DNA of 64,000 nucleotides from contig CAWANG010000026.1 in the NCBI GenBank assembly GCA_963783175.1, positions 67,219-131,218 on the forward strand. The letters are read 5' to 3'. The notes beneath the pieces are model-generated. The model was not told where the DNA came from. It saw only the letters and a program-made list of their open reading frames with translations, and searched no databases. This document shows positions 28,278 through 36,773 of the stretch, one piece after another (the first letter of the stretch is position 1; the number at the start of each line of letters is the position of its first letter). Source of the DNA: Roseiarcus sp963783175. GTDB lineage: Bacteria; Pseudomonadota; Alphaproteobacteria; Rhizobiales; Beijerinckiaceae. The position numbers and the translations under genes are program-made.

Positions 28278-30041
28278 TCATGTCTCGGGCAGCCCCGCTT
28301 TCCGAAGGCCCTCGACGATGCGCTCGAAGTCGGTCGGGTTCTTGTAAGGCAGCACGTTGCGGCGCTGTTCCAGCGAATACGCCGGGTTGACGCGCAGCAA
28401 TTCTCCCCACGCCTCGCGGGCCTCGTCGATGAGGCCCATATGGCCCAAGCTCGCCGCCAGGAGGACGCGCGAAGTGTCGGTTTCTGGGTTGCGGAGGATG
28501 CGTCGCTTGAGCAGGCTCACGGCCTGGGAATATTGTCCCAACTGGTAAGCCGCCTGGGCGCGGAAATAGAGCAATATGCTTGGGAAATGGGGATCGAGCG
28601 CCATCGCGCGATCAAAGTACTGGAGCGCCTCCGCCGACCGGCCGGCAAAGTGCAGCAACACGCCGACCATGCTGTGCCCGTCGGCGAAATTCGGATTGAA
28701 GGCGATCGCCTTCTCGGCGGCGCCGAGCGCCTCGTCACTTCGCCGCTCCCACGATAGAGTCATTGCAAGGGACCACAGCGCGTAGGGGTATCGCTCGTCG
28801 AGCTTGACCGCCCGTCGCGCCGCCTTCTCCGCCTCTTCCAGGGCTTCCCCAGGGGTATCGCCCCAACCGTTCGAATAGGCGTTGGCCAGCGTCGCGGCGA
28901 GGAAGGCGAACGCCGGCGCAAATCCGGGGTCGAGCGCGGCGGCGCGCCGGAGCAGCCTCTCGGCTTCGCGATTCGCCTCGGGCGCGAACTGCCACCAGAG
29001 CTCGCGTCCCCGCAGGAACAAGTCGTAGGCTTCCTGATCGTTAGTACGCTCGGCGGCGATACTCTGCCGGTCGTCGCGGCTGAGATTGAGCGCCAGCGCC
29101 GAAACAATGTGGCTCGTCACGTCGTCCTGAACGGCGAAGATGTCGGTCAAGTCGCGGTCAAACCGCTCCGCCCACATATGCCCGCCGGTGGTTGCGTCGA
29201 CGAGCTGGGCGGTGATCCGGACCCGGCTGCCGGACTTGCGCACGCTCCCTTCGAGCACGTGGCGCACGCCGAGGTCCTTGCCGACCTCGCCGACATTGAC
29301 GTTCTTGCCCTTGAACGTGAACGCGGAATTGCGGGCGATGACGAAGAGCTGCGGAAGCTTCGACAGCGCCGTGATGATGTCCTCGGAAATGCCGTCGGCG
29401 AAATATTCCTGTTCGGCGTCGCCGCTCATGTTGGCGAACGGCAGCACGGCGATCGACGAACGCGCGGGCTCGGCCGGCGCGGCCAGGGCGGGTCCGGGCG
29501 CGCTCCCGGACCCAATCGGCGGGATCCCGATGGCGTAGACCCGGACCGGCCGCGCGATGTTCTTGAGCGCCTGCTCGCCACGATCGACGAAGGTCGCCTT
29601 CACCCGATCGCGCACTTGCCGCCATGCGTCCTCCGACAGGCAAATCCCGCCCGGCTCGGCGATGCTCTCGATCCGCGCGGCGATATTCACGCCGTCGCCC
29701 ATCAGGTCGCCATCGGCCTCCTCGACGACATCTCCCAGATGGACGCCGATCCGGTAATCGATACGCTTGTCCGTCGCGAGGCCGGCGTTCCGCTCGGCCA
29801 TGCCGTTCTGAATATCGATCGCACAGCGCAAGGCGTCGACGACACTTCGAAACTCGATGATCAGCCCGTCGCCAGTGCGCTTGACCACCCGGCCATGATG
29901 AACGGCGATCATCGGGTCAGTGAGATCGCTGCGCAGCGCGCGCAGCCGTGCGAGGATGCCCTCCTCGTCGGCGCCGGCGAGACGGCTGAAGCCGACAACG
30001 TCGGCGGCGAGGATCGCGGCGAGCTTGCGGGCCTCGCTCAT
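28278..30041 (-). CDS. Class III adenylate/guanylate cyclase with TolB-like and TPR regions (copy 1)
   Basis: 587 aa from an ATG at 30041 that overlaps the stop of the preceding paralogue (ATGA). Residues 1-170 form the cyclase domain: ILAADVVGFSRLAGADEEG (first metal Asp), VVKRTGDGLIIEF (second Asp) and GDLMGDGVNIAARIES. Then comes a TolB-like N-terminal-type segment (SIAVLPFANMSGDAEQEYFADGI, RHVLEGSVRKSG, HMWAERFDRDLTDIF). The C-terminal half has about four TPR repeats (ALGAAEKAIAFNPNFADG, ALQYFDRAMALDPHFPS). This architecture is expanded in Bradyrhizobium and Mesorhizobium; the signal is unknown. Probably co-translated with copy 2. Confidence 0.92.
   Translation of the reverse strand: MSEARKLAAILAADVVGFSRLAGADEEGILARLRALRSDLTDPMIAVHHGRVVKRTGDGLIIEFRSVVDALRCAIDIQNGMAERNAGLATDKRIDYRIGVHLGDVVEEADGDLMGDGVNIAARIESIAEPGGICLSEDAWRQVRDRVKATFVDRGEQALKNIARPVRVYAIGIPPIGSGSAPGPALAAPAEPARSSIAVLPFANMSGDAEQEYFADGISEDIITALSKLPQLFVIARNSAFTFKGKNVNVGEVGKDLGVRHVLEGSVRKSGSRVRITAQLVDATTGGHMWAERFDRDLTDIFAVQDDVTSHIVSALALNLSRDDRQSIAAERTNDQEAYDLFLRGRELWWQFAPEANREAERLLRRAAALDPGFAPAFAFLAATLANAYSNGWGDTPGEALEEAEKAARRAVKLDERYPYALWSLAMTLSWERRSDEALGAAEKAIAFNPNFADGHSMVGVLLHFAGRSAEALQYFDRAMALDPHFPSILLYFRAQAAYQLGQYSQAVSLLKRRILRNPETDTSRVLLAASLGHMGLIDEAREAWGELLRVNPAYSLEQRRNVLPYKNPTDFERIVEGLRKAGLPET
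29533..30018. repeat. Near-identical cyclase module, copy A
   Basis: About 486 bp that recurs at 31305-31790 with a constant offset of 1772 bp and no indels. I count about four differences, so roughly 99% identity including synonymous sites. Outside this block the two genes differ strongly. The block encodes the class III cyclase domain. Confidence 0.9.
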
Positions 30042-31813
30042 CCTTCCGGGACTCCCGCCTTGCGCATGGCTTCGATGAGACGCTCGCGCCGCCTCAGGAA
30101 GACAGGATCGTCGCTTTGCGCGGCCGCGCGAGCGCGGCAAATAGTATATCCGGGGTCGAGGGCAAGGCCCGATTGCACTTCTGCCGAGGCTTCATCGTGT
30201 CGGCCGAGCGACTCCAAGGCCGCGGCGAGCCAGAGATGTGAGTTAGGATAATTTCTATTGATCTCGATTGATCTGCGATACCACGCGACAGCGTCCTCCT
30301 CGGCGCCAAGCTGCAACTTGGCAAGGGCGATAAATTCAAACCAGACGAAGGCGACCGGATCGCGAGGACTGAAGCGCAGCGCCTCATGGACATGGCGCTC
30401 TGTTTCCTCGGCGTGACCGTCGAGGAATTTGGCGAGGCCGATCAACGCGTGAGCGGTGACATAGTTCGGATCGAGCGCCAGCGCCCGCTCATATTCGGCA
30501 ATGCCCTGGGCTCTGCGGTAGGAGTAGACGTGGACGGCGCCCATCCAGGCGTGCGCCGAGGCGTTGTTGGGGGCGAGCGACAGCACTCTGGTCAACGCCG
30601 CTTCGCCGGCCGCGAGGCGCTCAGTCCGCTCGTCCGGCGCATAGAGCGCGCCGACCAACGTATCGACGGACGCGGCGCCGATCAGCGCCTCAAGATTGTT
30701 GCGATCGAGCGCCATGGCCCGCTCGAAGAAACTCCGCGCCTGCTTCAAATTGGCGGGGTTGAATCCCTTGTTGCGCCAGACCATCCCCTGAAAATAGAGA
30801 TCCATCGAATCCGGGTTCGGGGCCTGTTCCGCGCGCCGCGCCTCGTTGGCGATCAACTGCGATCCCAATTGATTGGCGAGGCTCGCGACAATTTCGTCTT
30901 GCATGTCGAAGAGGTCGGCGAGCGGCTTGTCAAATCGTTCGGCCCACAGGTGGCCGCCGCTCTCCGCGTCGATGAGCTGAACATTGATGCGCATGCGGTC
31001 GCCGCGGCGCTGGACGCTTCCCTCAAGCACGTATCGTACATTGAGGTCGCGACCGATCTGCTTCGCATCGAATGCCTTGCCCTTGTAGGTGAAGGCAGTG
31101 TTGCGCGCGATGACGAACGAGCCGGAGATTCGCGATAGGTCGGTGGTCAAGCTCTCAGTCACGCCGTCGACAAAATAGTCCTGTTCGGGGTCGCCGCCGA
31201 TGTTGGCGAACGGCAACACGACAATCGACAGGCGCGGCCTCCGATGCTCGTCGGGCGGGGAGATTTGCCGAATGTGTGCGCTATCTGGCCTGGCGGCTCT
31301 GATCGCGTAGACCCGGACCGGCCGCGCAATGTTCTTGAGCGCCTGCTCGCCACGATCGACGAAGGTCTCCTTCACCCGATCGCGCACTTGCCGCCATGCG
31401 TCCTCCGACAGGCAAATCCCGCCCGGCTCGGCGATGCTCTCGATCCGCGCGGCGATATTCACGCCGTCGCCCATCAGGTCGCCATCGGCTTCCTCGACGA
31501 CATCTCCCAGATGGACGCCGATCCGGTACTCGATACGCTTGTCCGTCGCGAGGCCGGCGTTCCGCTCGGCCATGCCGTTCTGAATATCGATCGCACAGCG
31601 CAAGGCGTCGACGACACTTCGAAACTCGATGATCAGCCCGTCGCCAGTGCGCTTGACCACCCGGCCATGATGAACGGCGATCATCGGGTCAGTGAGATCG
31701 CTGCGCAGCGCGCGCAGCCGTGCGAGGATGCCCTCCTCGTCGGCGCCGGCGAGACGGCTGAAGCCGACAACGTCGGCGGCGAGGATCGCTGCAAGTTTCC
31801 TGGTTTCGCTCAT
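30038..31813 (-). CDS. Class III adenylate/guanylate cyclase with TolB-like and TPR regions (copy 2)
   Basis: 591 aa. The ATG at 31813 (MSETRKLAAILAADV) was chosen because it matches the paralogue; the frame is open upstream without family resemblance. The cyclase domain is nearly identical to that of copy 1. Then follow LSIVVLPFANIGGDPEQDYFV, RYVLEGSVQRRGDRMR and HLWAERFDKPLADLF (TolB-like), and a TPR half (FFERAMALDRNNLEAL, GIAEYERALALDPNYVTAH, AVAWYRRSIEINRNYPNS) that is clearly diverged from copy 1. The 3' end overlaps the copy 1 start by 4 bp. By family it produces cAMP or cGMP; the TPR half probably sets the input partner. Confidence 0.92.
   Translation of the reverse strand: MSETRKLAAILAADVVGFSRLAGADEEGILARLRALRSDLTDPMIAVHHGRVVKRTGDGLIIEFRSVVDALRCAIDIQNGMAERNAGLATDKRIEYRIGVHLGDVVEEADGDLMGDGVNIAARIESIAEPGGICLSEDAWRQVRDRVKETFVDRGEQALKNIARPVRVYAIRAARPDSAHIRQISPPDEHRRPRLSIVVLPFANIGGDPEQDYFVDGVTESLTTDLSRISGSFVIARNTAFTYKGKAFDAKQIGRDLNVRYVLEGSVQRRGDRMRINVQLIDAESGGHLWAERFDKPLADLFDMQDEIVASLANQLGSQLIANEARRAEQAPNPDSMDLYFQGMVWRNKGFNPANLKQARSFFERAMALDRNNLEALIGAASVDTLVGALYAPDERTERLAAGEAALTRVLSLAPNNASAHAWMGAVHVYSYRRAQGIAEYERALALDPNYVTAHALIGLAKFLDGHAEETERHVHEALRFSPRDPVAFVWFEFIALAKLQLGAEEDAVAWYRRSIEINRNYPNSHLWLAAALESLGRHDEASAEVQSGLALDPGYTICRARAAAQSDDPVFLRRRERLIEAMRKAGVPEG
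31305..31790. repeat. Near-identical cyclase module, copy B
   Basis: Partner of 29533-30018. The identity ends abruptly at both sides: after about 31790 the first codons of the two genes differ at several third positions, and before 31305 the TolB-like regions diverge. Confidence 0.9.
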
Positions 31814-32047
31814 GGCGCGCGCCTCGGCCGGCATCCAGAATAGCATAGAACGTTGTTGCGAGCCGCGTGGTCCCGAACGGTATGAAAGCGCACCGGCGGA
31901 TCGCAAAAACGCGAGAGCATTTGCAACGGGTGGCGAATAGACTCTGGGGTTCGCGTGTTCCCACCGAACGCCGAGTCTCAGGTCGGGGCCCGCTTCCGCC
32001 CGGCGTCGCGACGGGCGGGTTTGCAAACTCAGTTTGGAGGTATGAAG

Positions 32048-32671
32048 ATGAACCTGAAATTGGCGCCTACGATCGGCGTAGCCCTCGCGGTAGCGTTTCT
32101 CGGCATGGCCGATGTCTCCACCCTAAGGGCGGAGGAGATCGTGCATGTGCGCGGCACGATCGTAAGTCTGGACGGGTCGACGCTTGCTGTGAAAACTAGG
32201 GAAGGCCCGACCAGCGCGGTGACGCTCAACCCCGGCTGGAAGGTCACGGGTGTCGCCAAGGCTTCGGTCGAAGACATCAAGCCGGGAGATTTCGTCGGCA
32301 TCGCCTCGCTCCCCACGGCGGCCGGAGGAGACGGGGCTGTCGAGGTGCTGGTCTTTCCGCCGGCGATGAAAGGGACCGGGGAGGGCAGCTATCCTTGGGA
32401 CCTTAGACCCAAAAGCACGATGACCAATGCGACAGTCACCAACGCGGTCAAGGACGTCGACGAGCGCACTGTCACGCTCTCGTATAGCGGCGGTCAGGAG
32501 AAGAAAATCTCCATCTCCGATGGCACTCCGATCGTCACTTTCGGCCCGGCGACGGCGGGCGACCTCAAGCCCGGCGCGACCGTGTTCATTCCCGCGCAAC
32601 GTGGCGACGATGGCGCGCTCGCCACAGGTTTCGTTGTCGTCGGCACGAACGGCGTCGTCCCGCCAATGTAG
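32048..32671 (+). CDS. Secreted protein of unknown function with DUF5666-like beta units
   Basis: 207 aa. Of two ATGs six bases apart, the second (32048) has the better spacing from GGAGG (32035-32039). The signal peptide (LAPTIGVALAVAFLGMADVSTLRAEE) is followed by two similar all-beta segments: one with VHVRGTIVSLDGSTLAVKTREG ending DIKPGDFVGIAS, and a second with VDERTVTLSYSGGQEKKISI ending DLKPGATVFIPA. This resembles small OB-like repeats of DUF5666-type periplasmic proteins. No catalytic residues or cysteines are visible. Transcribed divergently from the cyclase pair. Confidence 0.75.
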   Translation: MNLKLAPTIGVALAVAFLGMADVSTLRAEEIVHVRGTIVSLDGSTLAVKTREGPTSAVTLNPGWKVTGVAKASVEDIKPGDFVGIASLPTAAGGDGAVEVLVFPPAMKGTGEGSYPWDLRPKSTMTNATVTNAVKDVDERTVTLSYSGGQEKKISISDGTPIVTFGPATAGDLKPGATVFIPAQRGDDGALATGFVVVGTNGVVPPM

Positions 32672-32831
32672 GCCAGCGACGAAATCGCGCTGCCGGCCAT
32701 TGGAAAATCCTTGCCGCAATTCCTCCGAAGCGCCCGAGGACAACAATAGGATCGATTCGCCGCACCCGCGGTTGACACGGCCCTCAAGCCCTTCCCAATA
32801 GGAAGCCGGGGCAGATGAGGGCAGGGCGGGC

Positions 32832-34160
32832 ATGCGGACGTGGATCAAAGACCCGCTGGCGATCTTCGCCGACGGCGCCGAGCGCGGCGTTGTGGCCGAG
32901 GGGACGCGAATCGCCGAGCGGGTCGCGCGCGGCGCGACACCGGAGCGCATCGACGCGACGTTCGACGCCTCGCGCCATGTCGTGCTGCCGGGGCTCGTCA
33001 ACACCCACCACCATTTCTACCAGACGCTGACCCGCGCCCATCCTTCGGCGATCAACAAGCCGCTGTTCGCCTGGCTTACCGCGCTCTATCCGATCTGGGC
33101 CCGGCTCAAGCCGCATCAGCTCAGGCTCGCGACGCGGCTGGCGTTGACCGAGCTCATGCTGTCGGGCTGCACGACCGCCGCCGATCATCACTATCTCTAT
33201 CCGGCTGGGCTCGAGAACGCGGTCGACATCGAGGTCGAGGAGGCGCGCGCCTTAGGCATGCGCATGACGGTCTCGCGCGGCTCGATGAACCTGTCGGAAA
33301 AGGACGGCGGCCTGCCGCCCGACAGCGTGGTGCAGGACGAAGAGACGATTCTGGCCGACAGCGAACGGGTGCTGAAGCTGTTCCACGATCCGAAGCCTGG
33401 CGCCCAGATTCGCGTCGCGCTCGCGCCCTGTTCGCCGTTCTCGATCTCCAAGGAGCTCATGAGCGCGAGCGCCCGCCTCGCCGAGCGCTACGAGTGCCAG
33501 CTTCACACCCACCTCTGCGAAACCGAGGATGAAGAGCGGTTCTGCCTAAAGACGTATGGCCTGAGGCCGGTCGATCTTCTGGAGGAAACCGGCTGGATGT
33601 CGAGCCGCGCCTGGCTCGCTCACGGCATTCATTTCAATGCGCACGAGATCGTGCGGCTGGGCAAGGCCGGCGTCGGCGTCAGCCATTGCGCGGCCTCGAA
33701 CATGGTGCTGGCGTCGGGGATATGTCCGACCTGCGAGCTCGAGGCCGCGGGCTCTGCCGTTGGCCTCGGCGTTGACGGCTCGGCCTCGAACGATTCCTCT
33801 AACATGATGGAAGCCTTGCGCCACGCGCTGATGGTCGGCCGCCTCCGCTATGGCGCCGACAGGGTCACCCATCGCGATGTCCTGCGCTGGGGAACGCAAG
33901 GGTCCGCGCGGTGCCTCGGGCGCTCCGACATCGGCCTGATCGAAGCGGGATACGAAGCGGACCTCGCGCTGTTCAAGCTTGACGAGCCCCGCTTCTCGGG
34001 CGCGCACGATCCGCTCGCCGCGCTCGTCCTCTGCGGCGCCCACCGCGCCGATCGGGTGATGATCGCAGGCGAATGGCGGGTCGTCGACGGGCAGCCGGTC
34101 GGGCTCGATCTCGAAGGTCTAATTGCCGAGCACAAGCGCGCGGCGCGGGATTTCGCCTGA
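32832..34160 (+). CDS. 8-oxoguanine deaminase (amidohydrolase superfamily)
   Basis: 442 aa with the zinc amidohydrolase signature: VLPGLVNTHHHFYQT (His59-61), CQLHTHLCETEDEE, WLAHGIHF (Zn/substrate His) and VGLGVDGSASNDSSNM (catalytic Asp). The SASNDSSNM block and the first-strand text HHHFYQTLTR are typical of the 8-oxoguanine deaminase / hydroxydechloroatrazine hydrolase-like subgroup. The enzyme would turn 8-oxoguanine into urate. No other purine gene is close. Substrate assignment is by family resemblance only. Confidence 0.85.
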   Translation: MRTWIKDPLAIFADGAERGVVAEGTRIAERVARGATPERIDATFDASRHVVLPGLVNTHHHFYQTLTRAHPSAINKPLFAWLTALYPIWARLKPHQLRLATRLALTELMLSGCTTAADHHYLYPAGLENAVDIEVEEARALGMRMTVSRGSMNLSEKDGGLPPDSVVQDEETILADSERVLKLFHDPKPGAQIRVALAPCSPFSISKELMSASARLAERYECQLHTHLCETEDEERFCLKTYGLRPVDLLEETGWMSSRAWLAHGIHFNAHEIVRLGKAGVGVSHCAASNMVLASGICPTCELEAAGSAVGLGVDGSASNDSSNMMEALRHALMVGRLRYGADRVTHRDVLRWGTQGSARCLGRSDIGLIEAGYEADLALFKLDEPRFSGAHDPLAALVLCGAHRADRVMIAGEWRVVDGQPVGLDLEGLIAEHKRAARDFA

Positions 34161-34187
34161 TGCGAGGAGCCTCGGAAATGACTCGAT

Positions 34188-34330
34188 CGAACGAAAACGT
34201 CATCGCGAGCGAAGCGAAGCGATGCACGAGGCGAAGGGATGCGGCGGTTCCTCTGGATCGCCGGGTCGCCATAGCCGGTCGAAAGACGGGCGTCTGGCGA
34301 CGCCCTATGCTCCTCGGGGTGACGGCGCCA
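34188..34330. repeat. Dispersed intergenic repeat (copy 2)
   Basis: The 172-bp spacer before the TSUP gene begins with GAAAACGTCATCGCGAGCGAAGCGAAGCG, a hallmark of small dispersed repeats in this group of bacteria. It ends with a segment (34268-34330) whose reverse complement resembles 2753-2806. A related motif (GTCATTGCGAGGAGCGAGGCGA) opens the repeat at 46731. Confidence 0.5.
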
Positions 34331-34332
34331 GA

Positions 34333-35076
34333 ATGACTGCACTCATCGTCCTCTTCATCGCGTCGCTGTGGGCGGGAACGCAGAATGCGCTCGCCGGCGG
34401 CGGCTCGTTCATCACTTTGCCGTCGCTGATGCTGACCGGCATGGACGCGCGCGCGGCCAACATCACCTCAACCGTGGCCCTCTTTCCGGCCCAGCTGGTG
34501 ACCGGCTTTACCGGCCGCGCCGACGCCGAGAGCCCGCCAGGCCTGACGATGCGAACGCTCACGCTCATCAGCCTGGTCGGCGGGGCGATCGGCGCGGTCA
34601 TCCTGCTCGCGACGCCGCCCTCAGTGTTCGCTCGCCTCGTGCCGTGGTTGGTGCTGTTCGCAACCGCGCTCTTCGCCTGGGGAAGTTTCTTTGGCCGGTC
34701 CGTGGACGAGGTCGAGGGACGGCTGCAGCCCTGGGGGATGGGGCTCATCCAGTTCTTCATCGCCGTCTATGGCGGCTATTTCGGCGGCGGCATCGGCTTC
34801 ATGATGATGGCCGCGCTGACCATGACGGGCATTGCGGTGCGCAACGCCGGGGCGGCCAAGAACATCCTCGCCGGAATGGCGAACGCGTCCGCGGTCCTAA
34901 TCTTTGTCTTTTCCAGGGACGTCCATTGGGCGCCGGCGCTGGTCACCGCGGCCGGCGCGTCGTTCGGCGGCTGGGCCGGCGCGCTGATGCTCAAAAGCGT
35001 CAACGAGAAGCTGTTGAAATTAGGCGTCGTCGCCATCGGCGTGGCGCTGACGATCGGGCTGTTCTGGAAGGCGTGA
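34333..35076 (+). CDS. TSUP family (TauE/SafE) membrane transporter
   Basis: 247 aa from an ATG at 34333; the frame is open upstream but only through repeat sequence. About eight hydrophobic helices arranged as two halves. The family motifs are AGGGSFITLPSLMLTG in helix 1-2 and the matching GGYFGGGIGFMMMAAL in the second half. TSUP proteins export sulfite, sulfonates or other small anions through the inner membrane. The neighbours (deaminase upstream, LysE downstream) do not specify the substrate. Confidence 0.92.
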   Translation: MTALIVLFIASLWAGTQNALAGGGSFITLPSLMLTGMDARAANITSTVALFPAQLVTGFTGRADAESPPGLTMRTLTLISLVGGAIGAVILLATPPSVFARLVPWLVLFATALFAWGSFFGRSVDEVEGRLQPWGMGLIQFFIAVYGGYFGGGIGFMMMAALTMTGIAVRNAGAAKNILAGMANASAVLIFVFSRDVHWAPALVTAAGASFGGWAGALMLKSVNEKLLKLGVVAIGVALTIGLFWKA

Positions 35077-35115
35077 TAGCGGTAAAGCGTCCATGCGAGC
35101 GCGGAGCGAAGAGAT

Positions 35116-35730
35116 ATGAATATCGAGCTGTTCACGGCCTTCCTGCTGATCACGATCGTTCTCATCATCGCGCCCGGGCCGATCGTGACCCTCATCATAT
35201 CGACCGGCGTCCTCCAGGGTCCTCGCGCCGCACTGATCACCGCCGCAGGCACGACGGTCGGCAACGCCCTGCTGCTGGCTGCGATCGCCTCCGCGCTCGG
35301 CTGGGTGCATGCGCACGCCGACCTCCTGTTTGAGGCCTTGCGCTGGACCGGCGCCGCCTATCTCATATGGCTCGGCGTGCAGGCGTGGCGCCACGCGGGC
35401 GACGACGAGGCAAGGCTGATGGAGACCGGGCGCGCGAGGTTCGTGCGCGGAGTCCTGGTCGCGCTATCCAATCCGAAGACGATCGTCTTTTTCACCGCCT
35501 TCCTGCCGCAGTTTCTCGATCCCAAGCTGCCGGCGGCGCCGCAGCTCGCGGTGATGTGCGCCGTAACGGTCATGCTCGCCGGTGTCTCCGATTGCGCCTG
35601 GGCGGTCGCGGCGGGCGCAGGCCGCGCATGGTTCATGAAGCCCAAGCGGGCGAAGCTGCTCGGCCGGCTATCCGGAACTGTCCTCATCGGCGGAGGCTTG
35701 TGGCTTTCGCTGGCGAGGCGATCGAGCTGA
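35116..35730 (+). CDS. LysE family translocator
   Basis: 204-aa, six-helix exporter of the LysE/RhtB family, which exports amino acids or related metabolites. The motif IIAPGPIVTLIISTGVLQGPRA in helix 1-2 and LVALSNPKTIVFFTAFLPQF in helix 4 are diagnostic. The GAAYLIWLGVQAWR segment closes the first half. It starts 39 bp after the TSUP gene on the same strand, so the two may be co-transcribed. Confidence 0.95.
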   Translation: MNIELFTAFLLITIVLIIAPGPIVTLIISTGVLQGPRAALITAAGTTVGNALLLAAIASALGWVHAHADLLFEALRWTGAAYLIWLGVQAWRHAGDDEARLMETGRARFVRGVLVALSNPKTIVFFTAFLPQFLDPKLPAAPQLAVMCAVTVMLAGVSDCAWAVAAGAGRAWFMKPKRAKLLGRLSGTVLIGGGLWLSLARRSS

Positions 35731-35770
35731 CGGGCTCGCGCCCTGCGGCGCATGCGGCGGAGGCTCGGCG

Positions 35771-36517
35771 ATGGCGAACCTGACGACGATCGTGTCGGTC
35801 GCCGGGGCGTCGTTCGCCGCCTCTTTCGTCGAAGCGGTCGAGGCGCTCACGATCGTGCTCGCCGTCGGGCTGGCCCGCGGCTGGCGGCCGGCGCTGACCG
35901 GCGCCGCGGCCGCCCTTGCCGCGCTGGCGCTGATTGTCGCCGCCCTTGGCCCGCTCATTGGCGCCATTCCGATCCGGGCCTTGCAAGGCGTTGTCGGCGT
36001 GCTCTTGCTCATGTTCGGACTACGCTGGCTCCGCAAGGCGATCCTGCGCGCCATTGGCGTCGTCGCCCTGCACGACGAGAACGCCGCCTTTGAGCGCGAG
36101 AGGCGCGAACTGAGCGAAGCCGAACGCCGACATGCGCAGGGACTGGACTGGATCGCCGGCGTGACCGCTTTCAAGGCCGTGCTGCTCGAGGGGATCGAGG
36201 TCGTGTTCATCGTCATTGCTGTCGGCGCGGGGCGCGGCCTTCTTGGACTGGCGAGCGCCGGCGCCCTGGCGGCGTGTTTGGTGGTGACGGCGATCGGCGC
36301 GGCGATCCATCGGCCGCTGGCCCGTGTGCCGGAGAACGCGCTCAAGTTTGTGGTCGGCGTGATGCTTTCGGCCTTCGGCCTGTTCTGGACTGGCGAGAGC
36401 CTCGGCGTCGAATGGCCGGGCGGCGACGTGGCGATCCTCGCTTTCGCCGCACTTTTCCTAGGCATCGGCGCGGCGCTGATCGCGCTTCTGAAGCCGCAAT
36501 TGGCGGAACTCGCGTGA
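35771..36517 (+). CDS. COG4280-like membrane protein with internal two-fold repeat
   Basis: 248 aa, about seven hydrophobic helices. The two halves carry matching motifs: FVEAVEALTIVLAVGLARGWR near residue 20 and LLEGIEVVFIVIAVGAGRG near residue 140. Each has two acidic residues three apart in a helix, recalling the paired acidic motifs of cation transporters such as GDT1/FTR1 families. A soluble, charged loop (HDENAAFERERRELSEAERR) joins the halves. Function is unknown; a cation transporter is my inference. Its stop overlaps the next small gene. Confidence 0.75.
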   Translation: MANLTTIVSVAGASFAASFVEAVEALTIVLAVGLARGWRPALTGAAAALAALALIVAALGPLIGAIPIRALQGVVGVLLLMFGLRWLRKAILRAIGVVALHDENAAFERERRELSEAERRHAQGLDWIAGVTAFKAVLLEGIEVVFIVIAVGAGRGLLGLASAGALAACLVVTAIGAAIHRPLARVPENALKFVVGVMLSAFGLFWTGESLGVEWPGGDVAILAFAALFLGIGAALIALLKPQLAELA

Positions 36518-36738
36518 ACGGCGCAATCGTTACGCAACTGATCGGATTGTTCGTCGACGACGAGTTTCTGGCGGCCGCCGTCCTCGTTGCGGTCGGCGCT
36601 GCGAGCGCGCTGACGCTTACCGCCGCCACGCCCCTCTGGGTCGCCGGCCTCATGCTGACGCTGGTCCTTCCTGCCGCGCTCGCCGCTAGCGTCATTCGCG
36701 GCGCGCGGCGGGCGCGTCGAGATGAGCGCAGCGGATAG
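36514..36738 (+). CDS. Small two-helix membrane protein coupled to the COG4280-like gene
   Basis: 74 aa from a GTG whose GTGA overlaps the stop of the preceding gene. Two hydrophobic helices (FLAAAVLVAVGAASALTL and WVAGLMLTLVLPAALAAS) are followed by a basic tail (RGARRARRDERSG). No family was recognised. The 4-bp overlap suggests it forms a functional unit with the upstream transporter-like protein. Confidence 0.6.
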   Translation: MNGAIVTQLIGLFVDDEFLAAAVLVAVGAASALTLTAATPLWVAGLMLTLVLPAALAASVIRGARRARRDERSG

Positions 36739-36773
36739 TCGCGAGGCTGCGGGAGGCGAGCACGGAGGAACGC

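Noticed and set aside
31941..32046. Longer N terminus for the secreted protein at 32048
   Set aside because: The upstream extension is Arg-rich, hides the signal peptide, and lacks a ribosome-binding site.
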